Below are positions 50,087-60,352 of a DNA stretch of 64,000 bases, piece by piece. Source of the stretch: MH13 sp042140245. GTDB lineage: Bacteria; Pseudomonadota; Alphaproteobacteria; Rhizobiales; MH13. Made by a program: the position numbers and the translations under genes. The notes under the pieces were generated by a model. It made no database searches and had not been told where the DNA came from. It worked only from the letters and a program-made list of their open reading frames with translations. Where the stretch lies: NCBI RefSeq assembly GCF_042140245.1, contig NZ_CP159483.1:1798001-1862000 (forward strand). Reading direction: 5' to 3'. Position 1 is the first letter of the stretch. Every line of letters begins with the position of its first letter.

Positions 50087-53000
50087 TCTGCGGCCTCCAT
50101 GCCGATCGATTGCCCGGCGGCGGTTTGTTGATGATTTGTGTCGTTGGCGGGAATACCGATGCCTTCCAAACGGTCTTCCAGCTCTTCGCCAGCGTCGCGC
50201 AGCGCATCGAGAACGGCGTCGTCGGGCTGCCAATAGTCACGTTCATGGGCTTCCAGCAGACGGCCAGCCAAACGAGCCGATGCGGTTGGGTTCAACTCGG
50301 CTAGGCGGCGACGCATCTCTGGGTCGAGCACATAGGTTTCAGTGAGTTGCTGGTAGACCCAGGGCTGGACCTGACCGGTGGTGGCCGACCAACCCATGGT
50401 GTTGGTCACATGCTCTTCAATCTGGCGCACGCCCTCATAGCCGTGCTGCAACATGCCTTCGTACCATTTGGGGTTGAGCATGCGGGTGCGGGTTTCCAGC
50501 GCCACCTGTTCAGAGAGGCTGCGTACCTTGCCTTCGCCACGAGTTTGATCGCCAATGTAGACCGGGATTGCATCGCCCTTGGCCCGGGTGGCCGCACGGC
50601 TGATGCCGCCAAGCGTATCGAAATAGTGGTCGATCGTGGTGACGCCGAGTTCCACTGAGTTCGAGGTTTTGATAAGCGATGTCGACATCCGCCAGCATGG
50701 ACTGCAAAAGCGCAGCTTGTTGAACGGGTTTGCCCGAGGCACCGTAAGCAAAGCTTTTGCGGCGCTCATAAGTCTCAGCCAACTCGTTCTCGTCATCCCA
50801 GGTGCCAGCTTCGACCAAATTGTTGACGTTGGAACCATAAGCGCCATCGGCATTGGAGAAGACGCGCAGCGCAGCCGTTTCCATGTCGCACCTATGCTGC
50901 TCGGCGTAGGCCAATGCATGGGCGCGGATGGGGTTTTGGTCGAGCGGCTCATCGGCCTCTGCAGCCAGAAGCGCCGCTTCAGCAAGAACTTTGGTTTGCA
51001 GCGGCAGCAAGTCGCGGAAGATGCCTGACAGCGTCATCACCACATCAACCCGTGGGCGACCAAGCTCTTCGAGCGGTGTTAGTTGTGCCCCGCAGAGGCG
51101 GCCATAGCTGTCAAAGCGAGGGGCCGCGCCCATCAGTGCCAAACCTTGCGCGATGGTGCCGCCTTCGGTTTTCAGATTGTCGGTGCCCCAGAGAACGAGC
51201 GCCACCGAGGTCGGCAGCGCGCCGGTTTCTTCCTTGTAGCGGGCAAGTAGACGGTCGGCTTGGCGTGCGCCATCGGCCATTGCGAACGCGGAGGGGATGC
51301 GGAATGGATCGAAGCCGTGAATGTTGCGGCCGGTCGGTAGAACTTCCGGTGTGCGCACAACATCGCCGCCTGGCGCTGGTGTGATGAAACCGCCATCCAA
51401 TGCATGGATGATCGCTTTGAGCTCATGGTCTTCAGACAAGAGCCTGTCTGTTTGTGCCAAAGCATTGAGCGTTTCGACATCCATCTCTTGCGTGGGATCC
51501 TCGCCTTTTACGATGGCCAGCGCGTCCTCTTGCCCAAGGTCCAAGCCGTGGGCTGACTCCGCGATGGCTTGGATCATGTCGGCACGCTCAAGCTCGCTCA
51601 TCGGCTCGCCAACCACGTGCAATCCGTGGGGGATGAGTGTGTATTCAAGCTCCAGAACGGCTTCCTGTAGCGCGACGATGTGTTCGCCTGCACTCTGCTC
51701 CCAGGCGGGTGTTTCTTCGGCCAGATCAAGCTCGGCAGCTTGTGTCTGGATAAGCGTTGCCAAGCTCTCGGCCTCAGCACCTGAAACATCATCCATGCCG
51801 CGCCAACGCTCGATGGAGGCTTTCAGCTCGTTGAGGCCTTTGTAGAGCCCGGCTTGCGCCAGTGGTGGCGTGAGATAGCTGATCAGCGTGGCAGCAGCGC
51901 GCCGCTTGGCGATCATGCCCTCTGATGGGTTGTTGGAGGCATAGAGATAGTAGTTGGGCACATCGCCGATCAGGCGATCAGGCCAGCATTTGCCGGACAT
52001 GCCGGTCTGCTTGCCGGGCATGAATTCCAGGGCGCCATGGGTGCCAAAGTGCAGATAAGCTTCGGCGCCGAAGTCTTCGCGCATCCAGCGATAGAAAGCT
52101 GAGAAAGCATGGGTTGGTGCAAAGCCTTGCTCAAAGAGCAGGCGCATCGGATCGCCTTCATAGCCGAAGGCAGGTTGCACGCCGACAAAGACGTTGCCGA
52201 ACTGCGCCCCCAACACAAAGATCGATTGACCGTCGGTTTGCTGCGCGCCTGGCGCTGGTCCCCAAACGGCTTCCAGTTCTTTCAGATAGGGTTCGCGGCG
52301 GACATGATCATCGACCGGGATGCGTGCGTGGACATTGGCATGCGCGCCATACTGAGCGGCGTTGCCAGTGATGACCGCATCACGCAGCGCGTCCACGCTT
52401 TCGGGCATCTCCACATCATAGCCCTCATCTTCAAGGCCTTGCAGCACATTGTAGAGTGAGCGGAAGACCGAAAGGTAAGCGGCTGTGCCGGTGTTGCCGC
52501 CATTGGGCGGGAAATTGAAAAGCACGATGCCGACTTTACGATCTTCACGGTCGGACCGACGAAGTGTGATCAGTTGGTCGATACGCTCAGCCAAGCGCTC
52601 GGCGCGCTCTGAGCAGACCTGCATCAGCTTGGCGAGGTCTGGGTCGCAGAAATCACAGGCTTTGTGGCATCCAGTGCATGGGCTGCCCGCCGGGTCGACA
52701 CGGCCACCAAAAACAGTGGGTTCGGTGGCGCCATCTAGCTCGGGGATCGCCACCATGATGGTTGATTCCACCGGCATCAGGCCACGGTTGGACTTTGCCC
52801 AATCCTGCAGGGTCTGAAATTCAATAGCGTGAGCTGCAAGGTAGGGAACGTCCATCCCAGCCAGCATCTCTTCGGCGGCCTTGGCATCATTGTAGGCGGG
52901 ACCGCCCACCAGTGAGAAGCCGGTCAGCGAAAGCATTGCATCCACGATGGGGCGACCATCTTTGACGAAAAACTTTTCCGCGGCTGGGCGCGCATCCAAA

Positions 53001-53866
53001 CCGGACGCGAAGACCGGGATGACTTTCAAACCACGCGCTTCGATGGCGCGAATGACCCCATCATAGTGCGCTGTGTTACCTGCCAGAAGGTAAGAGCGCA
53101 TGAGGATGAGCCCCACCGTACCATGTGCCTTGGCGGGTGTTGGTAAACCAGCATCGGTTTCAGTAACGCGGGTTGGCAGGTCCGGGTGATAGATGCCCAC
53201 CTCTGGATAGGCCGTTGGCATATCCGCTTTGATGGAGGAGCGCAGATTTTCGCGTGGACCAGCAGCATAGCGGCTGACGAGATAGCGCACCATGTTGGCG
53301 ACGTTTTCATCCGACCCGGACAGCCAATATTGCAGCGTCAGGAAGTAGGCGCGCACATCCTGCGCAGTGCCAGGAATGAAACGCAGAATTTTCGGCAGAC
53401 GCTTCAGCATCGCCATCTGCTTGGCGCCAGAGCTTTGCTCGCCGGACTTTTTGCTGGAACCGCGCAGGCGCTTGAGCAACGCCATCGCACCATTTTGCTT
53501 GGCACTCATGTCGAACTGGCCGACACGGGTGAGCTTGACGATCTCTCCCGCTGACATCATGCCGATCATGGCATCGCAGCGTGCGCGCCTGGCTTCAAGA
53601 GCCGGTTGGATGGCCTGGATTTGATCGTCCAGAAACAGCATGGTGGCGAGGATGATGTCGCCGGTGGCTATGTCGTTCTTGCAGGCCTCCAGAGCGTCCG
53701 GATTGTCGCCCCATTCAGATGTCGCGTGCAGCACGATGGATACGCCGGGCATCTCACGTAGCAGCATTTTTTGGGCGCGCTCCACCGCACCGGACAAATG
53801 ATTGTCCAGCGTGACGATCACCACCTTCACTGGCGTGCCGTCAGCGGCCGAAGTGAGCTTTAGCAT
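50083..53866 (-). CDS. bchH: Magnesium chelatase subunit H, single-base frameshift
   Basis: Large porphyrin-binding subunit of Mg chelatase. The frame from ATG 53866 (MLKLTSAADGTPVKVVIVTL) is conserved down to AYQNLE near 50665, then leaves frame. The remaining sequence (SVELGVTTIDHYFDTLGG to GMEAAE) continues in the next frame to the stop at 50083. Removing one T of the pair at 50660-50661 restores NLDSVELGVTT, exactly the family sequence, and gives 1260 residues, normal for BchH. A sequencing error is more likely than a true pseudogene, since the rest is intact and under evident coding constraint. It overlaps bchB by 26 bp and bchL by four. Confidence 0.92.
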
Positions 53867-55442
53867 CGTAGAGCGTCTCCAAAGTGATTTGCGCCAGCCC
53901 GTGTTCGGCGGCGAAAACTTCCGTGTTGCGGCGCGCCTTTCCGCGCACAAAGAACGGTATCTTTTTCAGTTCCTTTTCAGCCTCGGCGGTCCAACCGGTT
54001 GGCATGTCAGCCGGGTTGTCGATCAGTGTGTTGGCAGCTTCTTGAACCGGTGCTTCAGCAGCTGCTGTTTCGGGCTCTTGAGCGGCACGCGTTGGCGCAT
54101 GGCCATGGTGCGAAGGTCCGTTGGCATCGGAGAATTCAAAGTCGTCGCGGAACATGCCCAGCAGGTGCTCCTCAAGGCCCATCACCAGCGGGTGGACCCA
54201 GGTGTCAAAGAGCACATTTGCGCCCTCAAAGCCCATTTGGGGGGAATACCGTGCGGGGAAGTCCTGAACGTGAACAGGTGCAGAAATCACCGCGCAGCCG
54301 ATACCTAGGCGCTTGGCAATGTGGCGCTCCATCTGCGTACCAAGCACCAGTTCTGGCGTGGCCTCGATGATGGCCTGCTCAACTTCCAGATAATCGTCGG
54401 TGATCAGCGCCTCGACGCCATACTCTTTGGCGGCAGCGCGCACGTCGCGGGCGAATTCGCGGCTGTATGTCCCTAGCCCAACAACTTTGAATCCCATTTC
54501 GCTCTCAGCAACTTTGGCAGCCGCCAGAGCATGTGTGGCATCACCAAAGATGAAAACGCGTTTGCCAGTGAGGTAGGTGGAATCGATGGATCGCGAATAC
54601 CAGGGTAGGCGGCTTTCTTCGGCTGCTAGGAGCGCGTCGGCATCCGCCCCGATGATTTCCGCGACCTCGCGGATAAACTGTTTCGTGGCACCAACCCCGA
54701 TGGGAACGGTCTTTGTTTTCGGCTGTCCAAATGCGCGCTTCAGCCAATTGGCTGCTGTCTCAGCGATTTCCGGATAGAGCACGACGTTGAAGTCGGCATC
54801 TCCCAGCTTGGCGAGATCGGCGGGCGTGCAGTCCAGGGGGGCAACCACGTTCACATCGACGCCTAAGCTGCCAAGCAGCCGTGTAATCTCGGTGACATCG
54901 TCGCGATGGCGGAAGCCCAGGGCCGTGGGCCCTAGAAGGTTAGTTGTGGGACGCTGGCCCTCTGGGCGTGGTGCCCGCGTTGTGCCCGGCGCCGGTGCCT
55001 GTGCACCCGCAATACCGCGCACCAGCTGGTAGAAGGTTTCCGAGGCGCCCCAGTTCTCTTTCTTGGAGTAAGAAGGCAGCTCCAAGGGAATTACGGGGAT
55101 CGGCAAATCCATCGCCTTGGCGAGACCACCTGGATCGTCCTGGATAAGTTCAGCGGTGCAGCTTGCACCGCAGATCATGGCCTGCGGCTGGAAGCGTGCA
55201 TAGGCATCGCGCGCAGCTGTCTGAAACAGCTCGGCCGTGTCTTTGCCCAGATCACGAGCCTGGAAGGTGGTGTAGGTGACGGGCGGGCGCTCTTTTCGCC
55301 GCTCGATCATCGTGAACAGCAGATCGGCATAGGTGTCGCCCTGCGGCGCGTGCAGCACATAGTGCAAGCCCTTCATCGCGGTGGCGATGCGCATCGCTCC
55401 GACATGGGGCGGGCCTTCATAGGTCCAGACGGTGAGCTGCAT
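53841..55442 (-). CDS. bchB: Protochlorophyllide reductase subunit B
   Basis: NifK-like subunit of dark-operative protochlorophyllide reductase. 533 residues; MQLTVWTYEGPPHVGAMRIA at the N-terminus, the cluster-site region MICGASCTAELIQDDPGG, and the C-terminal domain WTAEAEKELKKIPFFVRGKA conserved in ChlB/BchB. An Ala/Pro/Glu-rich linker (about 440-470) precedes that domain. ATG at 55442, three bases after bchN. Confidence 0.95.
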   Translation of the reverse strand: MQLTVWTYEGPPHVGAMRIATAMKGLHYVLHAPQGDTYADLLFTMIERRKERPPVTYTTFQARDLGKDTAELFQTAARDAYARFQPQAMICGASCTAELIQDDPGGLAKAMDLPIPVIPLELPSYSKKENWGASETFYQLVRGIAGAQAPAPGTTRAPRPEGQRPTTNLLGPTALGFRHRDDVTEITRLLGSLGVDVNVVAPLDCTPADLAKLGDADFNVVLYPEIAETAANWLKRAFGQPKTKTVPIGVGATKQFIREVAEIIGADADALLAAEESRLPWYSRSIDSTYLTGKRVFIFGDATHALAAAKVAESEMGFKVVGLGTYSREFARDVRAAAKEYGVEALITDDYLEVEQAIIEATPELVLGTQMERHIAKRLGIGCAVISAPVHVQDFPARYSPQMGFEGANVLFDTWVHPLVMGLEEHLLGMFRDDFEFSDANGPSHHGHAPTRAAQEPETAAAEAPVQEAANTLIDNPADMPTGWTAEAEKELKKIPFFVRGKARRNTEVFAAEHGLAQITLETLYDAKAHFGR

Positions 55443-55445
55443 CGC

Positions 55446-56735
55446 CTAGACCTCCAGCCTTGTCCGCCGCACTAGCGGACGGGCGAAGAGTTCAGCCAGA
55501 TCGCCAGCTTGCTCGTAGCCCTGAATGGGGGTGAAGACGAGTTCGATCGACCATTTGGTCGTTAGGCCCTCGACCTCCAGAGGGTTCGCAAGGCCAAGGC
55601 CGCAAACAGTGATATCAGGGCGCTGGTCGTGGCAACGATCCAACTGCTTGTCGACATCCTGACCCTCGCTGACCAGCACCTCATCCGGCAGGGCGTCGAG
55701 CTCAGGTGCCATCAGGGCTTTGTTCAAGAAGGGGGTGCCCACTTCCAAGGGGACCATGCCAAGCTCGGCATGCAGAAAGCGGGCAAGCGGGATTTCCAAC
55801 TGGCTGTCCGGGAAGAAGAACAAGGTCTTGCCGGTCAGCTGCTCTTGATAGTGGGTGAGCGCTTTCTCCGCCCGTGCTTTGGGAGCTGCCGTTACCTCGG
55901 TGAAAAGAGCGTCATCGACACCGAAACTCTCAGCGGCCACTTGCAGCCAAGCCGTTGTGCCTTGTGCGCCAAGAGGGAACGGCGCGGGCAGATGAACAGC
56001 GCCGCGACGGGCAAGCGCGCGTGAGGTTTCGGTCAAGAAGGGTTGAGCCAGCAGGAACCGTGTGCCTGGACCGATTGCAGGCATCGATTCAGCGTTGCGG
56101 GCTGGCAGGAAACTAACGTTCTGAATGCCCATGGCATCGAAGAGCCGAGTGAATTGGTCTTCCACCACATCGGCCAGTGCACCGACAACCAACAGCTGAT
56201 CAGCAGCGGCTTCACCAGCTTCCGGCAGGCTTGGCACCAACGAGGCAAGGCAAGCGTCTTCGCCCTCAGTGAAGGTGGTTTCGATGCCGGAGCCAGAATA
56301 GTTCAGGATGCGTACATCCGGCGCGTAGGTTCCTGAGAGGCGCTGGGCGGCCTTGGCGAGATCAAGCTTGATGACCTCCGAGGGGCAGGAGCCGACGAGG
56401 AACAGGAGCTTGATGTCAGGACGGCGCTCAACAAGGCGCGCGACAACCTTGTCCAACTCCTCGTTCGCATCGGCGAGACCGGCTAGATCCTTCTCTTCCA
56501 TGATTGCCGTGCCGAATCGTGGTTCAGCGAAGATCATCACGCCTGCTGCCGACTGCATGAGGTGCGCGCAGGTGCGTGAGCCAACAATCAGGAAAAAGGC
56601 GTCTTGAATCTTGCGGTGCAGCCAGATGATGCCGGTGAGGCCGCAAAACACTTCGCGTTGACCGCGTTCGCGCAGAACGGGGCGGTCAAGGCAGCCACTC
56701 GTGGGTTCAAGAGTGATTGGGGATAACTCGTTCAC
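55446..56735 (-). CDS. bchN: Protochlorophyllide reductase subunit N
   Basis: NifD-like partner of BchB. 429 residues from GTG at 56735, whose GTGA overlaps the bchF TGA; this start matches family length (about 425) better than the ATG at 56813, which would overlap bchF by 82 bases. Cluster cysteines lie in TSGCLDRPV, QREVFCGLTG and GSRTCAHLMQSAAG. VGSCPSEVIKLDL is also typical. Confidence 0.94.
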   Translation of the reverse strand: MNELSPITLEPTSGCLDRPVLRERGQREVFCGLTGIIWLHRKIQDAFFLIVGSRTCAHLMQSAAGVMIFAEPRFGTAIMEEKDLAGLADANEELDKVVARLVERRPDIKLLFLVGSCPSEVIKLDLAKAAQRLSGTYAPDVRILNYSGSGIETTFTEGEDACLASLVPSLPEAGEAAADQLLVVGALADVVEDQFTRLFDAMGIQNVSFLPARNAESMPAIGPGTRFLLAQPFLTETSRALARRGAVHLPAPFPLGAQGTTAWLQVAAESFGVDDALFTEVTAAPKARAEKALTHYQEQLTGKTLFFFPDSQLEIPLARFLHAELGMVPLEVGTPFLNKALMAPELDALPDEVLVSEGQDVDKQLDRCHDQRPDITVCGLGLANPLEVEGLTTKWSIELVFTPIQGYEQAGDLAELFARPLVRRTRLEV

Positions 56736-57337
56736 GAGGCTGCCCCCATGGAATAGGGCGAGGGAGTCGTGCTCGAAACCGCGCCCTGAAGGCGTGCTTG
56801 GCGCAGTTTCCACACAAATTGTGCAGCGTTGATCACGTAAGTGACGTAAGCGGCGAGGGCCAAAAGCATCTGCCCTTCAGCGTCCAACAGGTTGAAAAAG
56901 ACAGCTGCCAGATAGGCGGTATGAAGCGCCAGGACGAGCATGGAAAACACATCCTCCCAAAAGAAGGAGGGGGCGAAGAGATAGCGGCCAAAAACCACCT
57001 TCTCCCAAATCGCGCCAGTGACCATGATCGTGTAGAGAACAAGCGTTTTGATCACCACCGACCAGGTGGCCAAAGCAAAGCCTTCGCCGGTCACAAGATA
57101 GCGGATAACCAGCACCAAACTGATAAGAAAAACAAGGAATTGGACCGGAGCTAGTATGCCTTGGACGAGTGTCCAGGGCGTTGCGTCACGACGGGCGCGT
57201 TGATCGGGAGTGTAAAGCTGGCTTGACGCTTTTTCAGGCGAATTTGGGCGACCTGATTCAGTGCGTAAATGGCTCGCTGACGCCGCCGAAACGGCGCGCT
57301 GATCATGCGCTGATCTTGAGCCTGTCTGCCCTGCCAT
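56732..57337 (-). CDS. bchF: 3-vinyl bacteriochlorophyllide hydratase
   Basis: Adds water to the C3 vinyl group; a membrane protein with four helices. 201 residues from ATG at 57337, of which about 40 N-terminal residues are unconserved; the family core starts at LYTPDQRARRDATPWTLVQG and includes GAIWEKVVFGRYLFAPSFFW and AYVTYVINAAQFVW. First gene of the bchFNBHLM-lhaA-acsF-puhE run, with PpsR sites about 90-125 bp upstream. Confidence 0.93.
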   Translation of the reverse strand: MAGQTGSRSAHDQRAVSAASASHLRTESGRPNSPEKASSQLYTPDQRARRDATPWTLVQGILAPVQFLVFLISLVLVIRYLVTGEGFALATWSVVIKTLVLYTIMVTGAIWEKVVFGRYLFAPSFFWEDVFSMLVLALHTAYLAAVFFNLLDAEGQMLLALAAYVTYVINAAQFVWKLRQARLQGAVSSTTPSPYSMGAAS

Positions 57338-57818
57338 GTGGTGCCGCGCGCTCCCGTTTTTTTGCCGTCGTGGCGCGATGGGTTTGCGCCCACCGTGTTG
57401 CACAATCTAGGAGTGGTGCACCCTCAATGTCAATTAGAGTGAACGTCAAAAAAATTTGACACATCGAGTTTTTTGGGAGAGGCTATTAGCAGCTGATAAT
57501 AAAGAGTGCGCACCGCTGAATGCCAATGACAAGTCGATAATAGCACATACTTGTGACGAAACAGAATAAATAACTGTTGGCCGATGTGGTGGGTTATCCT
57601 AGGGTGCTGGTACGGTTTGCTAGGCCAATTGGTCCTGTTGAAGAATACCCACATCGGGGTGGGCTTTTCGACAGCCAGCGTACAACTTGCCTAGCTCACT
57701 CAGATTGCAATGCCGGGTGCTGCTCACGCGACGTTTAGGCGAGTGGCGTGCACCACAAAAAGTCTTAAGGCACAGCGCCTGATCATTAGGCGCCGGTCGA
57801 CCGACGGGGAGTAGCGGT
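57338..57818. other. bchF-ppaA divergent intergenic region
   Basis: About 480 bases between two divergent units. It holds the bchF PpsR sites at 57428-57461 and an AT-rich tract at 57462-57560. No credible gene, tRNA or terminator is seen, and no further PpsR-type palindrome lies near ppaA, so ppaA-ppsR may have a separate constitutive promoter. Confidence 0.5.
57428..57461 (-). promoter_or_regulatory. Two abutting PpsR/CrtJ-type sites of the bchF promoter
   Basis: TGTCAATTAGAGTGAACG (57428-57445; TGT-N12-ACG) runs into CGTCAAAAAAATTTGACA (57444-57461; CGT-N12-ACA with a GTCAAA/TTTGAC core). Each has one outer mismatch and they share two bases. They lie about 90-125 bp upstream of the bchF ATG. 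Confidence 0.7.
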
Positions 57819-58787
57819 ATGGCGAATGGACTGAATGAAGGGCCACAAGAACGCCCGCATGGTGACCTCAGCGGCGCAGCCAACGGCACATCACGCTCAA
57901 CGCAGGGTGAAGCTTCATCGGTGGATGGGCTGATCCACACCATCGAAGGTGAGATTATTCCACGCTTGCTGCTGGCCCACCAGAATGTGCTGCGCGATGA
58001 AGCCGATGTTCCACCCGCCTCGGGTGATGTTACGTGGGGTGGCGCACAGAACGGTGCCGCGATTGAGAGCTTGGCGACTGATGATCTGGCGATGGCGGGC
58101 ATTGCCCTTCATGTCACACACGCTGATGTTCAAGCTTTTGCTGAACTGCTGATTGCTTTTGACCCGTATGTTGCCAAGCGCTTCATCGATGCACAAATTT
58201 CCCGCGGTCATGCAGTGCCTGATTTGTTGCTTGACCTCTGCGCTCCCGCTGCCAAGGAGCTGGGTGACATGTGGCTGCGCGATGCGTGCAGTTTTTGCGA
58301 TGTAACCATCGGGCTTTCAGCCTTGGAGCAAGTGGTTTTGCATTGTTCAGGACCAGCTGGTGCCGTTCGCAATGTCTCGGACCAGGATCGCTGCGCCTTG
58401 TTTGCGCCGATGCCCGGTAATCAGCACATCTTTGGATTGCTGATTGTCAAAGAGTTGTTTCGCAGCTCAGGTTGGATGGTGCGCAGCCCATCAAAGACTG
58501 ATCGCGATGGCATTCTTGATGCCGTGCGCAAAACGCGTTTCAGCATTTTGGGGCTATCGGTTGGTAGTGCTGACGATTTGCAAAACTGTCAAAGTCTTGT
58601 AAAGGCATGTCGCGATGTATCACTTAATCCTAATTTGCTGATTTTGGCAGGCGGTTACGGGATACAGGAAGCTAATATGTCGACGCGTATGCTTGGTGTC
58701 GATTTGATCGCCCGCGACGGTCGCGAGGGGCTTGATCAGATTGAGCGCATGATGTCGCGAATGGTGCGACACCGCGCCTACAACTGA
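57819..58787 (+). CDS. ppaA: PpaA/AerR cobalamin-binding antirepressor
   Basis: 322 residues with a C-terminal B12-binding (SCHIC-type) domain: APMPGNQHIFGLLIVKELFR with the probable cobalamin ligand His203, SILGLSVGSADDL and LILAGGYGIQEAN. The middle helical region (LGDMWLRDACSFCDVTIGLS) is the AerR/PpaA module. The protein modulates PpsR/CrtJ binding in response to light and oxygen. ATG at 57819. It precedes ppsR by 39 bp, the standard arrangement. Confidence 0.92.
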   Translation: MANGLNEGPQERPHGDLSGAANGTSRSTQGEASSVDGLIHTIEGEIIPRLLLAHQNVLRDEADVPPASGDVTWGGAQNGAAIESLATDDLAMAGIALHVTHADVQAFAELLIAFDPYVAKRFIDAQISRGHAVPDLLLDLCAPAAKELGDMWLRDACSFCDVTIGLSALEQVVLHCSGPAGAVRNVSDQDRCALFAPMPGNQHIFGLLIVKELFRSSGWMVRSPSKTDRDGILDAVRKTRFSILGLSVGSADDLQNCQSLVKACRDVSLNPNLLILAGGYGIQEANMSTRMLGVDLIARDGREGLDQIERMMSRMVRHRAYN

Positions 58788-58826
58788 CCAACGGAGTACA
58801 GATCGTGATCGATCTTTCCAAACCTG

Positions 58827-60272
58827 GTGGATGTTTTGCTTAGCCCAAACGTCGCTCGCAGTTTCAATGATGCTGAAAACAATCTGGGCGCAATGGATGC
58901 GCCAGTTGCTGCCAACCTTCTGTCGGCAGCTGCCGATCTGACCCTGGTGCTCAACGGTGATGGCGCCGTGCTTGATATGGCCTATTCGGGGGCTGAACTC
59001 ACCGGTGAGGGCATTGACGGTTGGATCGGACACCCGCTCGGTGCCTGCGTTGCCGAGGACAGCCGCAATAAGATCGAGATCATGTTTGGCGAGCTCAGCT
59101 CCGGGCTCGTTTCACGTCGGCGTGAGTTGAACTTTGTGGGTGATAGCGGCGAATCGCTGCCGATGAACTGTATGGCGGTGCGACTTGGCGATGAGGGCCG
59201 CATCGTGCTGTTCGGTCGTGACATGCGTGGGCTCGCCCGTTTGCAGCAAAGGCTGGTCAACACACAGATTTCTATGGAGCGTGAATACACGCGCCTGCGT
59301 CAGGCTGAAGCTTGCTACCGGCTCCTGTTCCAGATCATCGGCGAAGCTGTGCTGATCGTCGATGCATCGACGATGGCTGTCACCGATGCGAACCCAATGG
59401 CCGCTGAGTTGCTTGGCGTGCCGGTGGCCAAGATTGTCGGTCGTCGCGCTAGCCATGTGTTTGGATCGAAAGACCGTGAAGCCGTGCGCTCACTTTTGGC
59501 GACGTCGCAGTCAGTCGGACGCGCTGAGGCCATTGCCAACGCAACAAGTGAAGCGACTGGCGGCTTGGAGTTGAAAGGCTCGCTCTTCCGCCAAGCAGAT
59601 GTGACCTATGTTCTTGTGCGCCTTCTGCCGCGCTCGGGCCCTGAAGCTAACATCGCTTCCACCAATTCTGATGGCGCTATGGCTGTTATTGAGCGCTTGC
59701 CGGAAGGGTTCGTGATCATCGATGATGAGCGCCGTGTGCAAAGCGCCAACGCGGCATTCCTGGAACTGGTGCAGGCTGCCAACTACGAACAGGTGCAAGA
59801 CGTTGCCATCGACACGTGGTTTGAGCGATCCAGCGTCGACGCCAATGTTCTGCTCTCCAATGTGCGTGAGCACGGTTTGGTGCGCCGTTTTCCAACCGTG
59901 GTGCGTGGCGAGTTGGGCTCGGCGGAAGATGTTGAAATCACCGCAGTATCGGTTCCCGGCGAAAGCGGGGCTTTGTTTGGGCTCATGCTGCGCCGCTCTG
60001 TGCGTGCGACCTCTGAAGAGACCCCTATCACAGGCTTCCCGGCTCAGTCTGCTGAGCAGTTGACCGATCTTATCGGGCATATGCCGCTCAAAGAGGTGGT
60101 GCGCGAAACCACCGACGTGGTGGAGCGGCTATGCATTGAAGCGGCGTTGAAACTGACCGGAGACAATCGCGCGTCTGCGGCGCAGATGCTTGGGGTGTCG
60201 CGCCAAAGCCTCTACGCAAAAATGCATCGCTTTGGGCTGGGTGATCTCACCACCGACAGTGTAGATGAGTGA
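58827..60272 (+). CDS. ppsR: PpsR/CrtJ aerobic repressor of photosynthesis genes
   Basis: 481 residues: an N-terminal PAS-like domain (about 30-125), a coiled linker (LQQRLVNTQISMEREYTRLR), two PAS domains (about 155-265 and 290-390) and a C-terminal Fis-type helix-turn-helix (NRASAAQMLGVSRQSLYAKM). The Cys in VVERLCIEAALKL, corresponding to the redox Cys of the R. sphaeroides helix-turn-helix region, is kept; the equivalent of the linker Cys (CQIDP) appears replaced. GTG start at 58827; ATG at 58893 is an alternative. The target palindromes occur throughout the window. Confidence 0.94.
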   Translation: MDVLLSPNVARSFNDAENNLGAMDAPVAANLLSAAADLTLVLNGDGAVLDMAYSGAELTGEGIDGWIGHPLGACVAEDSRNKIEIMFGELSSGLVSRRRELNFVGDSGESLPMNCMAVRLGDEGRIVLFGRDMRGLARLQQRLVNTQISMEREYTRLRQAEACYRLLFQIIGEAVLIVDASTMAVTDANPMAAELLGVPVAKIVGRRASHVFGSKDREAVRSLLATSQSVGRAEAIANATSEATGGLELKGSLFRQADVTYVLVRLLPRSGPEANIASTNSDGAMAVIERLPEGFVIIDDERRVQSANAAFLELVQAANYEQVQDVAIDTWFERSSVDANVLLSNVREHGLVRRFPTVVRGELGSAEDVEITAVSVPGESGALFGLMLRRSVRATSEETPITGFPAQSAEQLTDLIGHMPLKEVVRETTDVVERLCIEAALKLTGDNRASAAQMLGVSRQSLYAKMHRFGLGDLTTDSVDE

Positions 60273-60305
60273 CGCACGCCCTAACACTTAGTTGACATCA
60301 AAAAG

Positions 60306-60323
60306 CGTCAAATAAAATTGACA
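60306..60323. promoter_or_regulatory. PpsR/CrtJ-type site upstream of bchG
   Basis: CGTCAAATAAAATTGACA, CGT-N12-ACA, one outer mismatch from consensus, 30-47 bp before bchG. A further TTGACA half site is at 60291-60296. Confidence 0.65.
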
Positions 60324-60352
60324 CTCTGATGTGCCGCGCGTAGCCTGATGGC

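Noticed and set aside
56732..56813. bchN starting at ATG 56813
   Set aside because: It would overlap bchF by 82 bases and add unconserved residues; GTG 56735 gives a GTGA coupling and normal length.
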